From contig DAINBB010000008.1 in NCBI GenBank assembly GCA_036733165.1, positions 1-57,127 on the forward strand: a stretch of DNA of 57,127 nt. Direction: 5' to 3'. Origin of the DNA: JAFGGT01 sp036733165. GTDB taxonomy: Archaea; Methanobacteriota_B; Thermococci; Methanofastidiosales; NM3. Below the pieces are notes generated by a model, which searched no databases, had not been told where the DNA came from, and saw only the letters and a program-made list of their open reading frames with translations. The translations under genes and the position numbers were made by a program. Numbering within the stretch: position 1 is the first letter of the stretch; each line of letters opens with the position of its first letter. Shown here piece after piece: positions 7,722-16,670 of the stretch.

Positions 7722-9365
7722 ATGGCACAAATGAAACAGCCAATGACAGTCACCGAGGAAGGTGGCCAGAGATTTTTGGGCAGGGACGCCCAGAGAATGA
7801 ATATCCTCGCTGGAAGGATAGTGGCCGAGACGGTAAAGACCACCCTCGGACCCAGGGGCATGGACAAGATGCTTGTCGATTCCTTGGGAGATGTAATAAT
7901 TACGAACGATGGTGCGACCATCCTGAAAGAGATGGACATCGCCCATCCAGCTGCCAAGATGATCGTCGAGGTCGCAAAGACCCAGGACGATGAGGTGGGG
8001 GACGGAACAACGACGGCGGTCGTCATAGCAGGCGAGCTTCTCAAGAAGGCAGAGGGGCTTCTTGACCAAAACGTTCATCCAACAGTCATAGCCTCAGGTT
8101 ACAAGATAGCCGCAGAGGAATCAGAAGCCATTCTCAAGAAATTGGCCACTGAGGTCAATATCGGAGATGAGGAAATGCTCATCAAGGTGGCCAACACCGC
8201 TATGACCGGAAAGGGTGCGGAAAAGGCAAAGGACACCCTAGGAAAGCTAGCGGTCGAGGCCGTGAGGCAGGTCGTTGAGAAGAACAATGGTTCCTGGGAA
8301 GTTGACATAGAGAACATCAAGGTCGAGAAGAAGATCGGCGGCAGCGTCGAGGACTCCAAGCTGATAAAGGGTATAATCGTTGATAAGGAGCGCGTGCACT
8401 CTGGAATGCCGGAGCGCGTGACCAACGCCAAGATAGCACTTATTGCAACCGCCATGGAAGTGAAGGAGACCGAGACGGATGCTGAGATAAGGATCACAGA
8501 CCCTGACATGCTCCAGAAGTTCATCGAGCAAGAGGAGAATATGCTCAAGGGAATGGTAACCAAGGTCAAGTCTGTGGGAGCCAACGTCGTCATATGCCAG
8601 AAGGGAATAGACGACCTTGCACAGCACTACCTTGCAAAGGAGAACATTCTCGCCGTCAGAAGGGCAAAGAAGTCCGACATGAAGGCCCTGGCCCGCGCGA
8701 CCGGTGCCCGCATTGCGACAAAGATAGAGGACCTCGAGGAGAAGGACCTTGGCAATGCAGGTCTCGTCGAGGAGAGGAGGATCGCAGGGGACAGCATGAT
8801 CTTCGTCGAAGGATGCAAGGACCCCAAGTCCGTAAGTCTGCTTCTCCGCGGTGGTACAGAGCACTTCATCGACAGTGTGGAGCGCGCTCTTGACGACGCC
8901 ATAGGTGTTGTCGCCTCTGTGATAGAGGACGGTACCATAGTCGCTGGCGGCGGCGCGGTCGACATGGAGATCGTGAAGAAGCTTAGCGAGGTCGCTGACA
9001 AGTACTCCGGCAGGGAACAGCTTGCGATAAAGGCGTTCGCAGAGTCGCTTGAGATCATACCAAGGACGCTCGCAGAGAACGCTGGTCTTGACCCGATAGA
9101 CCTCCTTGTGGAGCTCAGGTCGAAGCACGAAGGCGGAGAGACCAACATGGGGCTTGATGTGTTCGAGGGCAAGTCCGTCGACATGTTCAACGAAGGCATC
9201 ATAGAGCCATTGAGGATCAAGCAGCAGGCAATCAAGTCCGCATCTGAGGCAGCCATCATGATCTTGAGGATCGATGACGTCATAGCCGCTTCCAATCTTG
9301 GTGGCGGTGGCATGGGCCCAGGCGGAGCACCTGGAATGGGTGGAATGCCTGACATGGAAATGTAA
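7722..9365 (+). CDS. thsA: Thermosome subunit (group II chaperonin)
   Basis: A 547-residue ATP-dependent chaperonin subunit that assembles into an eight-membered double ring. Typical blocks are GPRGMDKMLVD, the nucleotide-binding ITNDGATIL and GDGTTTAVV, GGG(A)VDMEIVKKL, and the Gly/Met-rich tail GGMGPGGAPGMGGMPDMEM. The ATG at 7722 follows AAGGAGAAGTT. The more distal in-frame ATG at 7671 would add 17 non-family residues. A TATA-like TTTTTATAT near 7625-7634 implies a 5' leader of roughly 60 bases. Only one subunit gene is present here. Confidence 0.96.
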   Translation: MAQMKQPMTVTEEGGQRFLGRDAQRMNILAGRIVAETVKTTLGPRGMDKMLVDSLGDVIITNDGATILKEMDIAHPAAKMIVEVAKTQDDEVGDGTTTAVVIAGELLKKAEGLLDQNVHPTVIASGYKIAAEESEAILKKLATEVNIGDEEMLIKVANTAMTGKGAEKAKDTLGKLAVEAVRQVVEKNNGSWEVDIENIKVEKKIGGSVEDSKLIKGIIVDKERVHSGMPERVTNAKIALIATAMEVKETETDAEIRITDPDMLQKFIEQEENMLKGMVTKVKSVGANVVICQKGIDDLAQHYLAKENILAVRRAKKSDMKALARATGARIATKIEDLEEKDLGNAGLVEERRIAGDSMIFVEGCKDPKSVSLLLRGGTEHFIDSVERALDDAIGVVASVIEDGTIVAGGGAVDMEIVKKLSEVADKYSGREQLAIKAFAESLEIIPRTLAENAGLDPIDLLVELRSKHEGGETNMGLDVFEGKSVDMFNEGIIEPLRIKQQAIKSASEAAIMILRIDDVIAASNLGGGGMGPGGAPGMGGMPDMEM

Positions 9366-9370
9366 AATCA

Positions 9371-9388
9371 TTTCCTTTTTTTCTTTTT
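9371..9388 (+). terminator. T-rich terminator after the thermosome gene
   Basis: TTTCCTTTTTTTCTTTTT begins five bases after the thermosome stop codon, with no stem-loop. Archaeal RNA polymerase terminates on such U-rich tracts. A separate TATA (TTTATATTA, about 9418-9426) then serves psmB. Confidence 0.6.
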
Positions 9389-9461
9389 GAAAAATAATTC
9401 AAGCTGCCAGCATAAAGATTTATATTAATCTTTTTCTCTTCTTTTATGGAGGTTAAAGAAA

Positions 9462-10091
9462 ATGGATGTGAAGAAAGGAACGACCACTGTAGCGCTGGTC
9501 TTTAAGGACGGTGTAGTGCTCGCTGCGGACAAGCGTGTCTCCATGGGGTACCACATCGCACACAAGAATGCTAAGAAAGTGTTGAAAATTACAGATTACA
9601 TAGGTGTCACAACTGCTGGGAGCGTTGGTGATATCCAATCACTTGTGGGATATCTCAAGGCCGAGGCCAAACTTTATGAGATCAAGAACAACAAAAGGAT
9701 GAGCCCGAAGTCACTGACCAAGCTAACATCGGCCATCTTGCAGAATCAAAGGTATTACCCACTGTATGCCTGGTTGGTTCTCGGCGGTGTCGACAAGGAG
9801 CGGGGATACGTGTTCTCCATAGATCCCATCGGAGGCGTGTCCGAGGACAACATGGTCGCAACGGGATCCGGTATGGAACCCGCCTACGGCGTCCTTGATG
9901 ACAGATACAAGGAGAACATGGAACAGGGAGACGCGGTACAGTTGGCGGTCAGGGCGCTTCTGGCTGCAATCTCCAGGAACATGGGCACCGGCGACGGCGT
10001 CAGTGTGATCGCGATCACCCAGGAAGGGACCAAGGAATACTCGAACGAGGAAGTTGATGAAGTGATAAAGTCGATACGAGGGGGTAATTAA
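9462..10091 (+). CDS. psmB: 20S proteasome beta subunit
   Basis: A 209-residue catalytic subunit. A six-residue propeptide MDVKKG precedes the processed N-terminus TTTVALV. Counting Thr7 as mature Thr1, Asp17 (AADKR) and Lys33 (KNAKKV) of the active site are in place, as is the C-terminal GDGVSV segment. A strong ribosome binding site GGAGGT lies at 9449-9454. It is directly followed by psmA with no gap, so both subunits come from one mRNA. Threonine protease; degrades proteins unfolded by an AAA ATPase, whose gene is not in this window. Confidence 0.96.
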   Translation: MDVKKGTTTVALVFKDGVVLAADKRVSMGYHIAHKNAKKVLKITDYIGVTTAGSVGDIQSLVGYLKAEAKLYEIKNNKRMSPKSLTKLTSAILQNQRYYPLYAWLVLGGVDKERGYVFSIDPIGGVSEDNMVATGSGMEPAYGVLDDRYKENMEQGDAVQLAVRALLAAISRNMGTGDGVSVIAITQEGTKEYSNEEVDEVIKSIRGGN

Positions 10092-10853
10092 ATGGTGTTC
10101 GGTCCAAGAGGCGGAGGATACGATCATGCCATCACGGTATTCTCACCAGACGGAAGCCTTTACCAGGTGAGCTATGCTGCCGAGGCCGTCAAGAAGGGGT
10201 CCACGGCCATAGGGGTGAAATGCAACGAAGGTATCGTTCTGGCCGTTGACAAGAGCCTGCCCTCAAATCTTGTTGAGGCAGAGTCGTTTGAGAAGATCTT
10301 CCAGATCGACGACCATATGGCGACGGCATCATCTGGAATCATCGCCGATGCCAGGGTGCTCGTCGACAAGGCCAGGGTACAGGCGCAGATCCATAAGCTC
10401 ACATATGAGGAGGAAATCTCGGTAATGGCGTTGACCAAGAGCATCGGTGACCTTAAGCAGATGCATACGCAGTATGGCGGTCTCAGGCCATTTGGGGTCT
10501 CCCTGATCATAGCGGGCGTAGACTCGGAAGGTCCCCAGATATTCGTTACAGAACCTTCAGGAGCTTTCCTTGAGTGGAAGGCCACTGCCATAGGGTCCGG
10601 GAAACCAACGGCAATGGAGTACTTCGAGAAGGAATATGCGCCCACAAAGAGCATTGAGGAATCCGTGATGCTCGCGCTCAAGGTTCTCAAGAAGTCGATG
10701 GACTCGGATATGGAAGCTTCCAACATAGAGGTGGTGGAGATAAACGCCAAGGACCGACAGTTCAGGAGATTGTCCCCTGAAGAGCTAAAGGTCTACATTG
10801 AGAAGCTGCCAAAGGAAGAGGAGTCCGAGGACGATACTGAAGAAGAGGAGTAA
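10092..10853 (+). CDS. psmA: 20S proteasome alpha subunit
   Basis: A 253-residue structural subunit of the outer rings that gates substrate entry. The alpha-type signature YDHAITVFSPDGSLYQVSYA is at residues 10-29, preceded by the gate-forming GPRGGG. RPFGVSLIIAG and the family-typical GSGKPTAMEYFEKEY follow. The tail from about 240 is very acidic (EEESEDDTEEEE). The ATG directly follows the psmB stop, with GGGGG as ribosome binding site in the end of psmB. A T-run at 10867-10873 ends the unit. Confidence 0.95.
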   Translation: MVFGPRGGGYDHAITVFSPDGSLYQVSYAAEAVKKGSTAIGVKCNEGIVLAVDKSLPSNLVEAESFEKIFQIDDHMATASSGIIADARVLVDKARVQAQIHKLTYEEEISVMALTKSIGDLKQMHTQYGGLRPFGVSLIIAGVDSEGPQIFVTEPSGAFLEWKATAIGSGKPTAMEYFEKEYAPTKSIEESVMLALKVLKKSMDSDMEASNIEVVEINAKDRQFRRLSPEELKVYIEKLPKEEESEDDTEEEE

Positions 10854-10913
10854 AATCCTCTATACATTTTTTTGTTTAAATATAATTTTAAAGGTATTTC
10901 TATAAAGTCTATT

Positions 10914-12479
10914 ATGCGCTACATCATAGTCACTGGTGGTGCCCTGTCAGGATTGGGGAAGGGGTTGACCACTGCATCTGTTGCTAAGATTCTTCAATCC
11001 ATGGGCTTTTCTGTAATACCTATCAAGATAGATCCCTACGTCAACATCGACGCCGGAACGATGAGCCCCTTCGAGCACGGCGAGGTGTTCGTCCTTGATG
11101 ACGGAGGAGAGGTCGACCTGGACCTTGGCAACTATGAGAGATTTCTTGACATTCCCCTGTCCCGTTCACACAATATCACCACCGGAAAGGTGTACCAGAA
11201 CGTCATACAGAAGGAGCGAAGAGGAGACTATCTGGGAAAGACAGTGCAGATAATACCTCATGTGACCAACGAGATAAAGGACCTCATAAGGTCCAATTCC
11301 AACGAGCATGATTTCATGGTGATCGAGGTCGGAGGAACGGTAGGCGATATAGAAAGCATGCCCTTCCTGGAGGCCGTAAGGCAGATAGCCAACGAGGAGG
11401 AGACCATCTTTATCCATGTGGTCCCGATAGTGAAGATGAACGTTGTGGGCGAGCAGAAGACGAAACCTGCCCAAAAATCCGTAAGGGAGCTTATGGAGGC
11501 AGGTATCAAGCCCGATATGATGGTGTGCAGGGCCAACGAACGCCTTACCACGGAAGTGATGGACAAGCTCTCATTGTTCTGCAATATAAAGAAGGACATG
11601 GTCATAGAGAACATAGACGCAGAGGACATATATTCCATCCCTCTCCAGCTTAATCGGCAGAAGGTGGGAGAGAAGATATTGGAAATGTTCGGCCTGGAAG
11701 GAAATGTCGACCTGGAGAAATGGGGCTCCATTATCAATAAGGAGAGGCATGGCGAGGTAAGGATAGCCCTTGTTGGAAAATATACAAAGCTGCACGATTC
11801 TTACATATCTCTCAAAGAGGCGCTCAAACACGCATCCTACGTGATCGGATGCGATATCGAGATAGAATGGATAAGTGCCGAGGGGATAACGGACGAGGAG
11901 CTCAAGAGATATGATGGCATACTGGTCCCCGGAGGATTTGGGCCAAGGGGTGCGGAGGGGAAGATAAACTCCATCCGGTACGCCAGGAAGAACAAAGTGC
12001 CTTTCCTTGGCCTTTGCTATGGATTCCAGCTGGCGGTGGTCGAGTTCTCAAGGAACAGCGGCATCGAAGATGCAGTGTCCAGCGAGTTCGAGGTCGATGG
12101 CACCAAGGTGATAGATTTCCTTGAATCACAAAGGGACATCAAGAACATGGGTGCTACCATGAGGCTTGGTGCGACGAAGGTCCTCATAAAGGCCGGGACC
12201 ATGGCCCACGGCCTCTATGGAAAAGAGGAGGCGTACGAGAGGCACAGACACAGGCTGGAGGTAAATCACGATTACATACCCGTCATGGAGAAAAACGGGC
12301 TTGTGTTCTCCGGAGAGTCCCCCGATGGGAGGATGGAGATATTGGAGCTACCTGACCATCCGTTCTTCATGGCCACACAGTTCCATCCGGAATTCAAGTC
12401 CAGGGTCGAGTCGCCAGCGCCCATGTTCGTGGGCTTTGTGCGGGCCTGCAAAGATTATAATTCCAGGAGAAGGGATTAG
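10914..12479 (+). CDS. pyrG: CTP synthase
   Basis: A 521-residue bifunctional enzyme that aminates UTP to CTP with glutamine. The N-terminal synthetase domain starts MRYIIVTGGALSGLGKG (P-loop). The C-terminal class I glutaminase has the nucleophile Cys in LGLCYGFQLAVVEF (about 360-373) and the catalytic HPE (HPEFKSR near 500). The frame opens 14 codons earlier, but the ATG at 10914 matches the family start and lies about 30 bases after a TATA (AAATATAAT, about 10878-10886), suggesting a near-leaderless mRNA. Its last four bases overlap the convergent gcvPB stop. Confidence 0.96.
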   Translation: MRYIIVTGGALSGLGKGLTTASVAKILQSMGFSVIPIKIDPYVNIDAGTMSPFEHGEVFVLDDGGEVDLDLGNYERFLDIPLSRSHNITTGKVYQNVIQKERRGDYLGKTVQIIPHVTNEIKDLIRSNSNEHDFMVIEVGGTVGDIESMPFLEAVRQIANEEETIFIHVVPIVKMNVVGEQKTKPAQKSVRELMEAGIKPDMMVCRANERLTTEVMDKLSLFCNIKKDMVIENIDAEDIYSIPLQLNRQKVGEKILEMFGLEGNVDLEKWGSIINKERHGEVRIALVGKYTKLHDSYISLKEALKHASYVIGCDIEIEWISAEGITDEELKRYDGILVPGGFGPRGAEGKINSIRYARKNKVPFLGLCYGFQLAVVEFSRNSGIEDAVSSEFEVDGTKVIDFLESQRDIKNMGATMRLGATKVLIKAGTMAHGLYGKEEAYERHRHRLEVNHDYIPVMEKNGLVFSGESPDGRMEILELPDHPFFMATQFHPEFKSRVESPAPMFVGFVRACKDYNSRRRD

Positions 12480-13951
12480 TCCCCTTCTTCCATCTTCCAC
12501 GACAGTGTGGGTTCCCTGGCCGCCCTTACGACATCTATCTTCCTTCTTGAAGTGTTGTACGGGGCGTTTTTCACCAGTTCGGGATCGTCGTAGCATTCCT
12601 TTCTCACTGATATCAATGCCTCTGCGAAGGCGTCCAATGTGGCCTTGTCCTCGGTCTCTGTGGGTTCGATCATCAAGGCCTCCTTCACTATAAGGGGAAA
12701 ATATACCGTCGGGGCATGGAACCCATAGTCCAGAAGCCTTCTGCCTATGTCCAGGGCGCTCACACCAGTGTCCCTCTTGATGTCCTCGCACGATATGACG
12801 AACTCGTGTTTTCGCAACGTTGTCCTTTCAAGGAATGGTATGGCGAAATGATCTTTCAATCTGTGCATGAGGTAGTTCGAGTTGATGACAGATTGCTCCG
12901 AGACGCTCACGATGTCACTGCCCAACGCAACAATGTAGGCATAGGCCCTGAGCAGTATGGCAAAGTTGCCGTGATATGCGCTTATCTTTCCAATGGACCC
13001 CTCACCGGACCTTTCAAAGGAGTATTCGTTCCCCCTCTTGGCCACGAGGGGCCCTGGAAGGTATTCTTTAAGAAATCCCTTGACCGCTATCGCTCCCGCG
13101 CCTGGCCCTCCGCCCCCGTGCGGTGTTGAGAATGTCTTGTGAAGATTGAAGTGCACTATGTCAAAACCCATGTCGCCCGGCCGCACAAGTCCAAGAAGGG
13201 CATTTAGATTCGCCCCGTCATAATATAACAATCCTCCGGCGCCATGCACTATGTCGGATATCTCGCCTATCCTCCCCTCAAATATCCCCAACGTGTTCGG
13301 ATTCGTCAGCATTATGCCCGCGGTCCTTTCAGAGACCGCCGATCTCAGGGCGTCCATGTCGATCTGCCCATCATCACCTGATGGGACCTCCACGATCCTG
13401 TATCCCGCCATGGCGGCACTTGCGGGATTTGTTCCGTGTGCCGTGTCAGGAACTATCATCTCGTCCCTGCCTGCCGCTCCGGAACATTCATGGTGCTTCC
13501 GGATTATCTTCGCTCCCAGCAACTCTCCCTGTGCCCCCGCAACGGGTTGTAAGGTGATGTTGTCCATGCCGGACAGGTCCAAAAGACGCTGGCCCAACCT
13601 TCCCATTATCTCAATGTTCCCCTTGACGCAGTCCTCTGATTCGAGCGGATGATGTGGGGCGAGGGAATATTGATCAGCTATCCTTTCACATACCTTTGGA
13701 TTGTACTTCATCGTGCACGATCCCAATGGATAGAAACCGTTGTCGACCCCGTAGTTCATCTGAGAGAGTGTTATGTAATGTCTGACAACGTCCATCTCGC
13801 TCAGTTCTGGAAGGTCTGGTGGCTCCTCCCTCTGCAATCCCTCGGGCAGGTCTGGCGGCGTTCCAAACGCATCCTGGGGAGCATACCCCCCTTTTCCCCG
13901 TCGGCTTGCGTCCCTCAGGTCCTTGACATAAGACGCCTGCCTGTAGATCAG
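12476..13951 (-). CDS. gcvPB: Glycine dehydrogenase (decarboxylating) subunit 2, GcvPB
   Basis: The PLP-bearing half of the split glycine decarboxylase (P-protein). The PLP lysine is in NLHKTFSTPHGGGG; NPNTLGIFEG and TAHGTNPAS are also typical. The conserved N-terminus (IYRQASYVKDL) begins at base 13948, exactly where gcvPA stops. No ATG, GTG or TTG lies there: the codon at the family start position is CTG (13951-13949), overlapping the gcvPA TGA as CTGA. An ATG at 14026 would add 25 unrelated residues lying in gcvPA's coding sequence. I place the start at CTG with moderate confidence; the gene identity is certain. gcvT, gcvH and lpd are not in the window. Confidence 0.9.
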   Translation of the reverse strand: MIYRQASYVKDLRDASRRGKGGYAPQDAFGTPPDLPEGLQREEPPDLPELSEMDVVRHYITLSQMNYGVDNGFYPLGSCTMKYNPKVCERIADQYSLAPHHPLESEDCVKGNIEIMGRLGQRLLDLSGMDNITLQPVAGAQGELLGAKIIRKHHECSGAAGRDEMIVPDTAHGTNPASAAMAGYRIVEVPSGDDGQIDMDALRSAVSERTAGIMLTNPNTLGIFEGRIGEISDIVHGAGGLLYYDGANLNALLGLVRPGDMGFDIVHFNLHKTFSTPHGGGGPGAGAIAVKGFLKEYLPGPLVAKRGNEYSFERSGEGSIGKISAYHGNFAILLRAYAYIVALGSDIVSVSEQSVINSNYLMHRLKDHFAIPFLERTTLRKHEFVISCEDIKRDTGVSALDIGRRLLDYGFHAPTVYFPLIVKEALMIEPTETEDKATLDAFAEALISVRKECYDDPELVKNAPYNTSRRKIDVVRAAREPTLSWKMEEGD

Positions 13952-15261
13952 ACCGCCCCCAGCACTTCGATCAGCCTGTCTATGTCGTCTTTGGAATGCT
14001 TGTCCGTGATACAATATAACGAGCATCTCTCGTCTATCGGGATGCCACCTGAAAGTCCGTTGTCATTCAATCTCTTTTCCACATCTATGAGGTTTGAGCG
14101 ATGTTCCACCGTAAACTCACGAAAATGCACGGAATCGTAGAGCGGTGCACGGTAACCATCGAGTTCGTTCAACTTTTCGTAGGCATAGCTCGCATTTGAG
14201 AAAAGAGAATATGCCAGTTTTTCCAGTCCGCGCTTGCCTAGGGAAGCAAGATAGGCGGCGCAAGACACGGCGCATAGGGATTCGTTGGTGCATATGTTGG
14301 ACGTCGCCTTCTCCCTCCTGATGTGCTGTTCCCTTGTCTGAAGGGTCATGACGTACGATGGCAATCCATCAAGGTCTTCCGTTAGGCCTATTACACGACC
14401 GGGCATTGTCCTAAGCAGCTTCCTGTCATCCCGTATCGCAAAAAGGCCCAATAGGGGGCCACCGAAGTTGACAGCGTTCCCGAGATGGGAGGCCTCACCG
14501 ACAACTATATCGGCGGCATAGTCACCCGGCCCCTTTACCAGGCCACAGGAAAGGGGGTCGACACCGACAACGAAGAGCGAATCGTCCCTATGGGCAATGG
14601 ACGACATCTCTTCAACACCCTCTTCAAAGAAACCGAGATATGACGGATTCTCCACATATATCCCAGAACATCGTGGACCGGCCAATCTTGACAGCTTCTC
14701 CATGTCGCATTGCCCGGTCAGGCCGATGTGTGGATATTCAATGAGCTTGATGCCCTGATTTTCAGTATAGGACCTGAGCACTGCTCTTCTCATAGGGGAG
14801 ATCGTATCGGGAATGAGGAACTCATTCCGATGATTGACCCTCGTGCACATCAGGGCGGCCTCGCCGAGGGCTGTCGACCAGTCGTACATGGAGGCGTTCA
14901 CTATCGGCATGTTCACAGTCCTTGACATGAGGCTCTGGTATTCGTAGATGGCCTGTAGAATGCCTTGTGATATCTCAGGTTGATAAGGTGTGTAGGACGT
15001 GTAGAACTCGCTTCTCCCCACAATTGCCTGGACATGGGAAGGCACATAATGGTCATACGCCCCTCCTCCCTTGAAGGAAGTTATGTTCCTGTTCTTGGAC
15101 AATATTCCTTGTATGTGGGACATCGTCTCACGTTCGGACATCGGCCGATCTCCAATGTCCCCTCTGAAGAGATAGCTTTTAGGTATGTCTGAGAAGAGGT
15201 CTTCAATGCCGATGAAATCAAGCATCTCGTCTTTCAAGGGTTTATTGGGGAAGAAGTCCAT
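13948..15261 (-). CDS. gcvPA: Glycine dehydrogenase (decarboxylating) subunit 1, GcvPA
   Basis: A 437-residue fold-type I subunit that pairs with GcvPB to decarboxylate glycine and transfer aminomethyl to the H-protein lipoyl arm. It has the N-terminal IPKSYLFRGDIGDRPMSE region, YTPYQPEISQG, the conserved DWSTALGEA, and NFGGPLLGLFAIRD near 275-290. The start ATG at 15261 is preceded by TGGTGT. The 88-base upstream region was checked for a glycine-riboswitch-like structure and none was recognised. It overlaps gcvPB at CTGA, implying coupled translation. Confidence 0.94.
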   Translation of the reverse strand: MDFFPNKPLKDEMLDFIGIEDLFSDIPKSYLFRGDIGDRPMSERETMSHIQGILSKNRNITSFKGGGAYDHYVPSHVQAIVGRSEFYTSYTPYQPEISQGILQAIYEYQSLMSRTVNMPIVNASMYDWSTALGEAALMCTRVNHRNEFLIPDTISPMRRAVLRSYTENQGIKLIEYPHIGLTGQCDMEKLSRLAGPRCSGIYVENPSYLGFFEEGVEEMSSIAHRDDSLFVVGVDPLSCGLVKGPGDYAADIVVGEASHLGNAVNFGGPLLGLFAIRDDRKLLRTMPGRVIGLTEDLDGLPSYVMTLQTREQHIRREKATSNICTNESLCAVSCAAYLASLGKRGLEKLAYSLFSNASYAYEKLNELDGYRAPLYDSVHFREFTVEHRSNLIDVEKRLNDNGLSGGIPIDERCSLYCITDKHSKDDIDRLIEVLGAV

Positions 15262-15349
15262 ATTTACACCAATTAATGATATGAAGACATTGGATATTAA
15301 CTTTGCTCATGGTATGAAGGGCCATATACTTCAATGCATGCCAGGGGGG

Positions 15350-16039
15350 TCATGCCCTGTAGCGGCGCTTGATGTTGGTATCTGTGTCCGCAAGCCTCTT
15401 AAGTTCCAGCTCTATGTTGTCCTCCCTCAAGAGATGTTTGTTGAGGTATATCCCTGTCCTGCCCACCTTGTCCCTCTTGTTTAGCACCTGTTGCCTTTCC
15501 CTGACGAGGCCCAGTGGCACGCCCACCGTCTTTGCCGCCAGAGATTCGTTGCCCTGGACTTCCATGCCTATATGGCCGCCCTCTGTGGGTTGGATGAGCA
15601 TGAGGCGTTTGTCTATCCCAGGGACCCTGCGCCCTTCCTTGATGGCATCTATCGCCACCGCCCCTCCGAAGTAATAGAACTCCCTCTCGTACTTTTTGAA
15701 CTCCACCAGGGGGAATGTCACCGTTATCCCGTTTGATAGAACTATATGCGATTTGATTAGGTGCCAAGGCGTGGCCATGGCTATGACCTTCTCCACGATG
15801 CCGAATCTTTCAAGCGCGATCTCAAGGATGTAGGATGATATGGTGGCAGGTATGAAGATGTCTATGTCGCTGCCCTTGTGGACATCGCCGCGGGCAACAC
15901 TGCCATAGACTATGGGGCAGTACATGGAAAGGGATTCCATAACAGGCAATGATTCCTCCCTCAAGTGCTTCAGCAGTTCCCAGTGTTCACTATCGTAGGT
16001 AACTTCCTCGCGATGATGCGCAACGGTCTTCTTCTTCAT
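15350..16039 (-). CDS. Predicted nucleotidyltransferase (Pol-beta/MNT superfamily)
   Basis: A 229-residue protein with the minimal nucleotidyltransferase motif GSVARGDVHKGSDIDIF (about 46-62): GS plus the SDID metal-binding aspartates D58 and D60. The C-terminal half (KTVGVPLGLVRERQQVLNKR) is characteristic of an archaeal conserved family with no known substrate, probably COG1665. The ATG at 16039 starts four bases after the stop of the coiled-coil gene, so these are probably cotranscribed with the actin-like gene. The frame extends 17 codons further upstream into that gene. A role as a toxin-antitoxin antidote is unlikely given its length and lack of a HEPN partner. Confidence 0.72.
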   Translation of the reverse strand: MKKKTVAHHREEVTYDSEHWELLKHLREESLPVMESLSMYCPIVYGSVARGDVHKGSDIDIFIPATISSYILEIALERFGIVEKVIAMATPWHLIKSHIVLSNGITVTFPLVEFKKYEREFYYFGGAVAIDAIKEGRRVPGIDKRLMLIQPTEGGHIGMEVQGNESLAAKTVGVPLGLVRERQQVLNKRDKVGRTGIYLNKHLLREDNIELELKRLADTDTNIKRRYRA

Positions 16040-16043
16040 CAGC

Positions 16044-16625
16044 TCACTCTTCGTCGCAACTATCCAACAGCTTGGAAATCTTGCGATCAAGCTTGTCTAT
16101 GACCTTCATGTACTCCCTTGAGGACTGGAGCTCCCCCTTCTGTCTGGCAAGTTCCTCCCTAAGCAGGTCGAACTCCTCCTCTTTCCTTCTGAGTATAGAT
16201 ATCTGTTCCTTCAGGTCGAAGACCTTCTCGTCCCTGTCCTTGAGGTTCTTTGACAAGGCCTCGAGCTCTTCACTCGTCTGGCGCATCCTTTTCTTGAGGC
16301 CGTCGTTCTCTGCCATGACCAGCTTGAACTTCTCCAGCTCCTTCATGTCGGGTATCCTTCCATAACTTATGACTATTGCATCCCTGCCCACGGACAGTAT
16401 GTCGGAAGGTGTGAGCGATAGTTTCAGCTTGGGTCCGTACTTGCTCTTCTCGACAAACCCGGTGTTATAGAAGTTCACATACTGGTACATGTCAAGATGA
16501 AAATATATCTCACCGTTCTTTATCTCTACATCCACATCGTACACATAACCCTTTATGACGCCTTCGATATCCACGGCATATTTGCCATAGAGCTGGCCAT
16601 AGAGGGACTTCTCATCATAGGACAT
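16044..16625 (-). CDS. Beta-barrel (PRC-like) plus coiled-coil protein, unknown function
   Basis: Not recognised as a named gene. The first about 92 residues are rich in short beta strands separated by Gly (GKYAVDIEGVIKGYVYDVDV, LKLSLTPSDILSVGRDAIVISYG), like a PRC-barrel. Residues about 96-185 are an almost unbroken charged heptad coiled coil. The order barrel then coiled coil is that of CdvA, and PRC-barrel proteins also act with SepF/FtsZ in haloarchaea. It has no signal peptide or membrane segment. It lies 45 bases downstream of the actin-like gene and 4 bases upstream of the nucleotidyltransferase. T-runs in the 45-base gap could reduce its expression relative to the actin-like gene. Confidence 0.6.
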   Translation of the reverse strand: MSYDEKSLYGQLYGKYAVDIEGVIKGYVYDVDVEIKNGEIYFHLDMYQYVNFYNTGFVEKSKYGPKLKLSLTPSDILSVGRDAIVISYGRIPDMKELEKFKLVMAENDGLKKRMRQTSEELEALSKNLKDRDEKVFDLKEQISILRRKEEEFDLLREELARQKGELQSSREYMKVIDKLDRKISKLLDSCDEE

Positions 16626-16670
16626 GGATTTAATTAAAAAAAATAAGTTAAAAAAGATTATGTAAAGAAA

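Noticed and set aside
8247..9371. A 374-codon open frame antisense to the thermosome gene
   Set aside because: The sense strand is an unmistakable thermosome. The antisense frame has no family features, is Leu/His-rich, and follows from the codon bias of the sense gene. Similar shadows oppose other genes, for example 4629-5387.
15262..15349. Possible glycine riboswitch before gcvPA
   Set aside because: Only 88 bases, AT-rich, with no paired aptamer-like helices seen; glycine riboswitches are a bacterial feature.
15350..16039. MNT/HEPN toxin-antitoxin interpretation of the nucleotidyltransferase
   Set aside because: It is about twice the length of MNT antitoxins, and its neighbour is a coiled-coil protein rather than a HEPN toxin.
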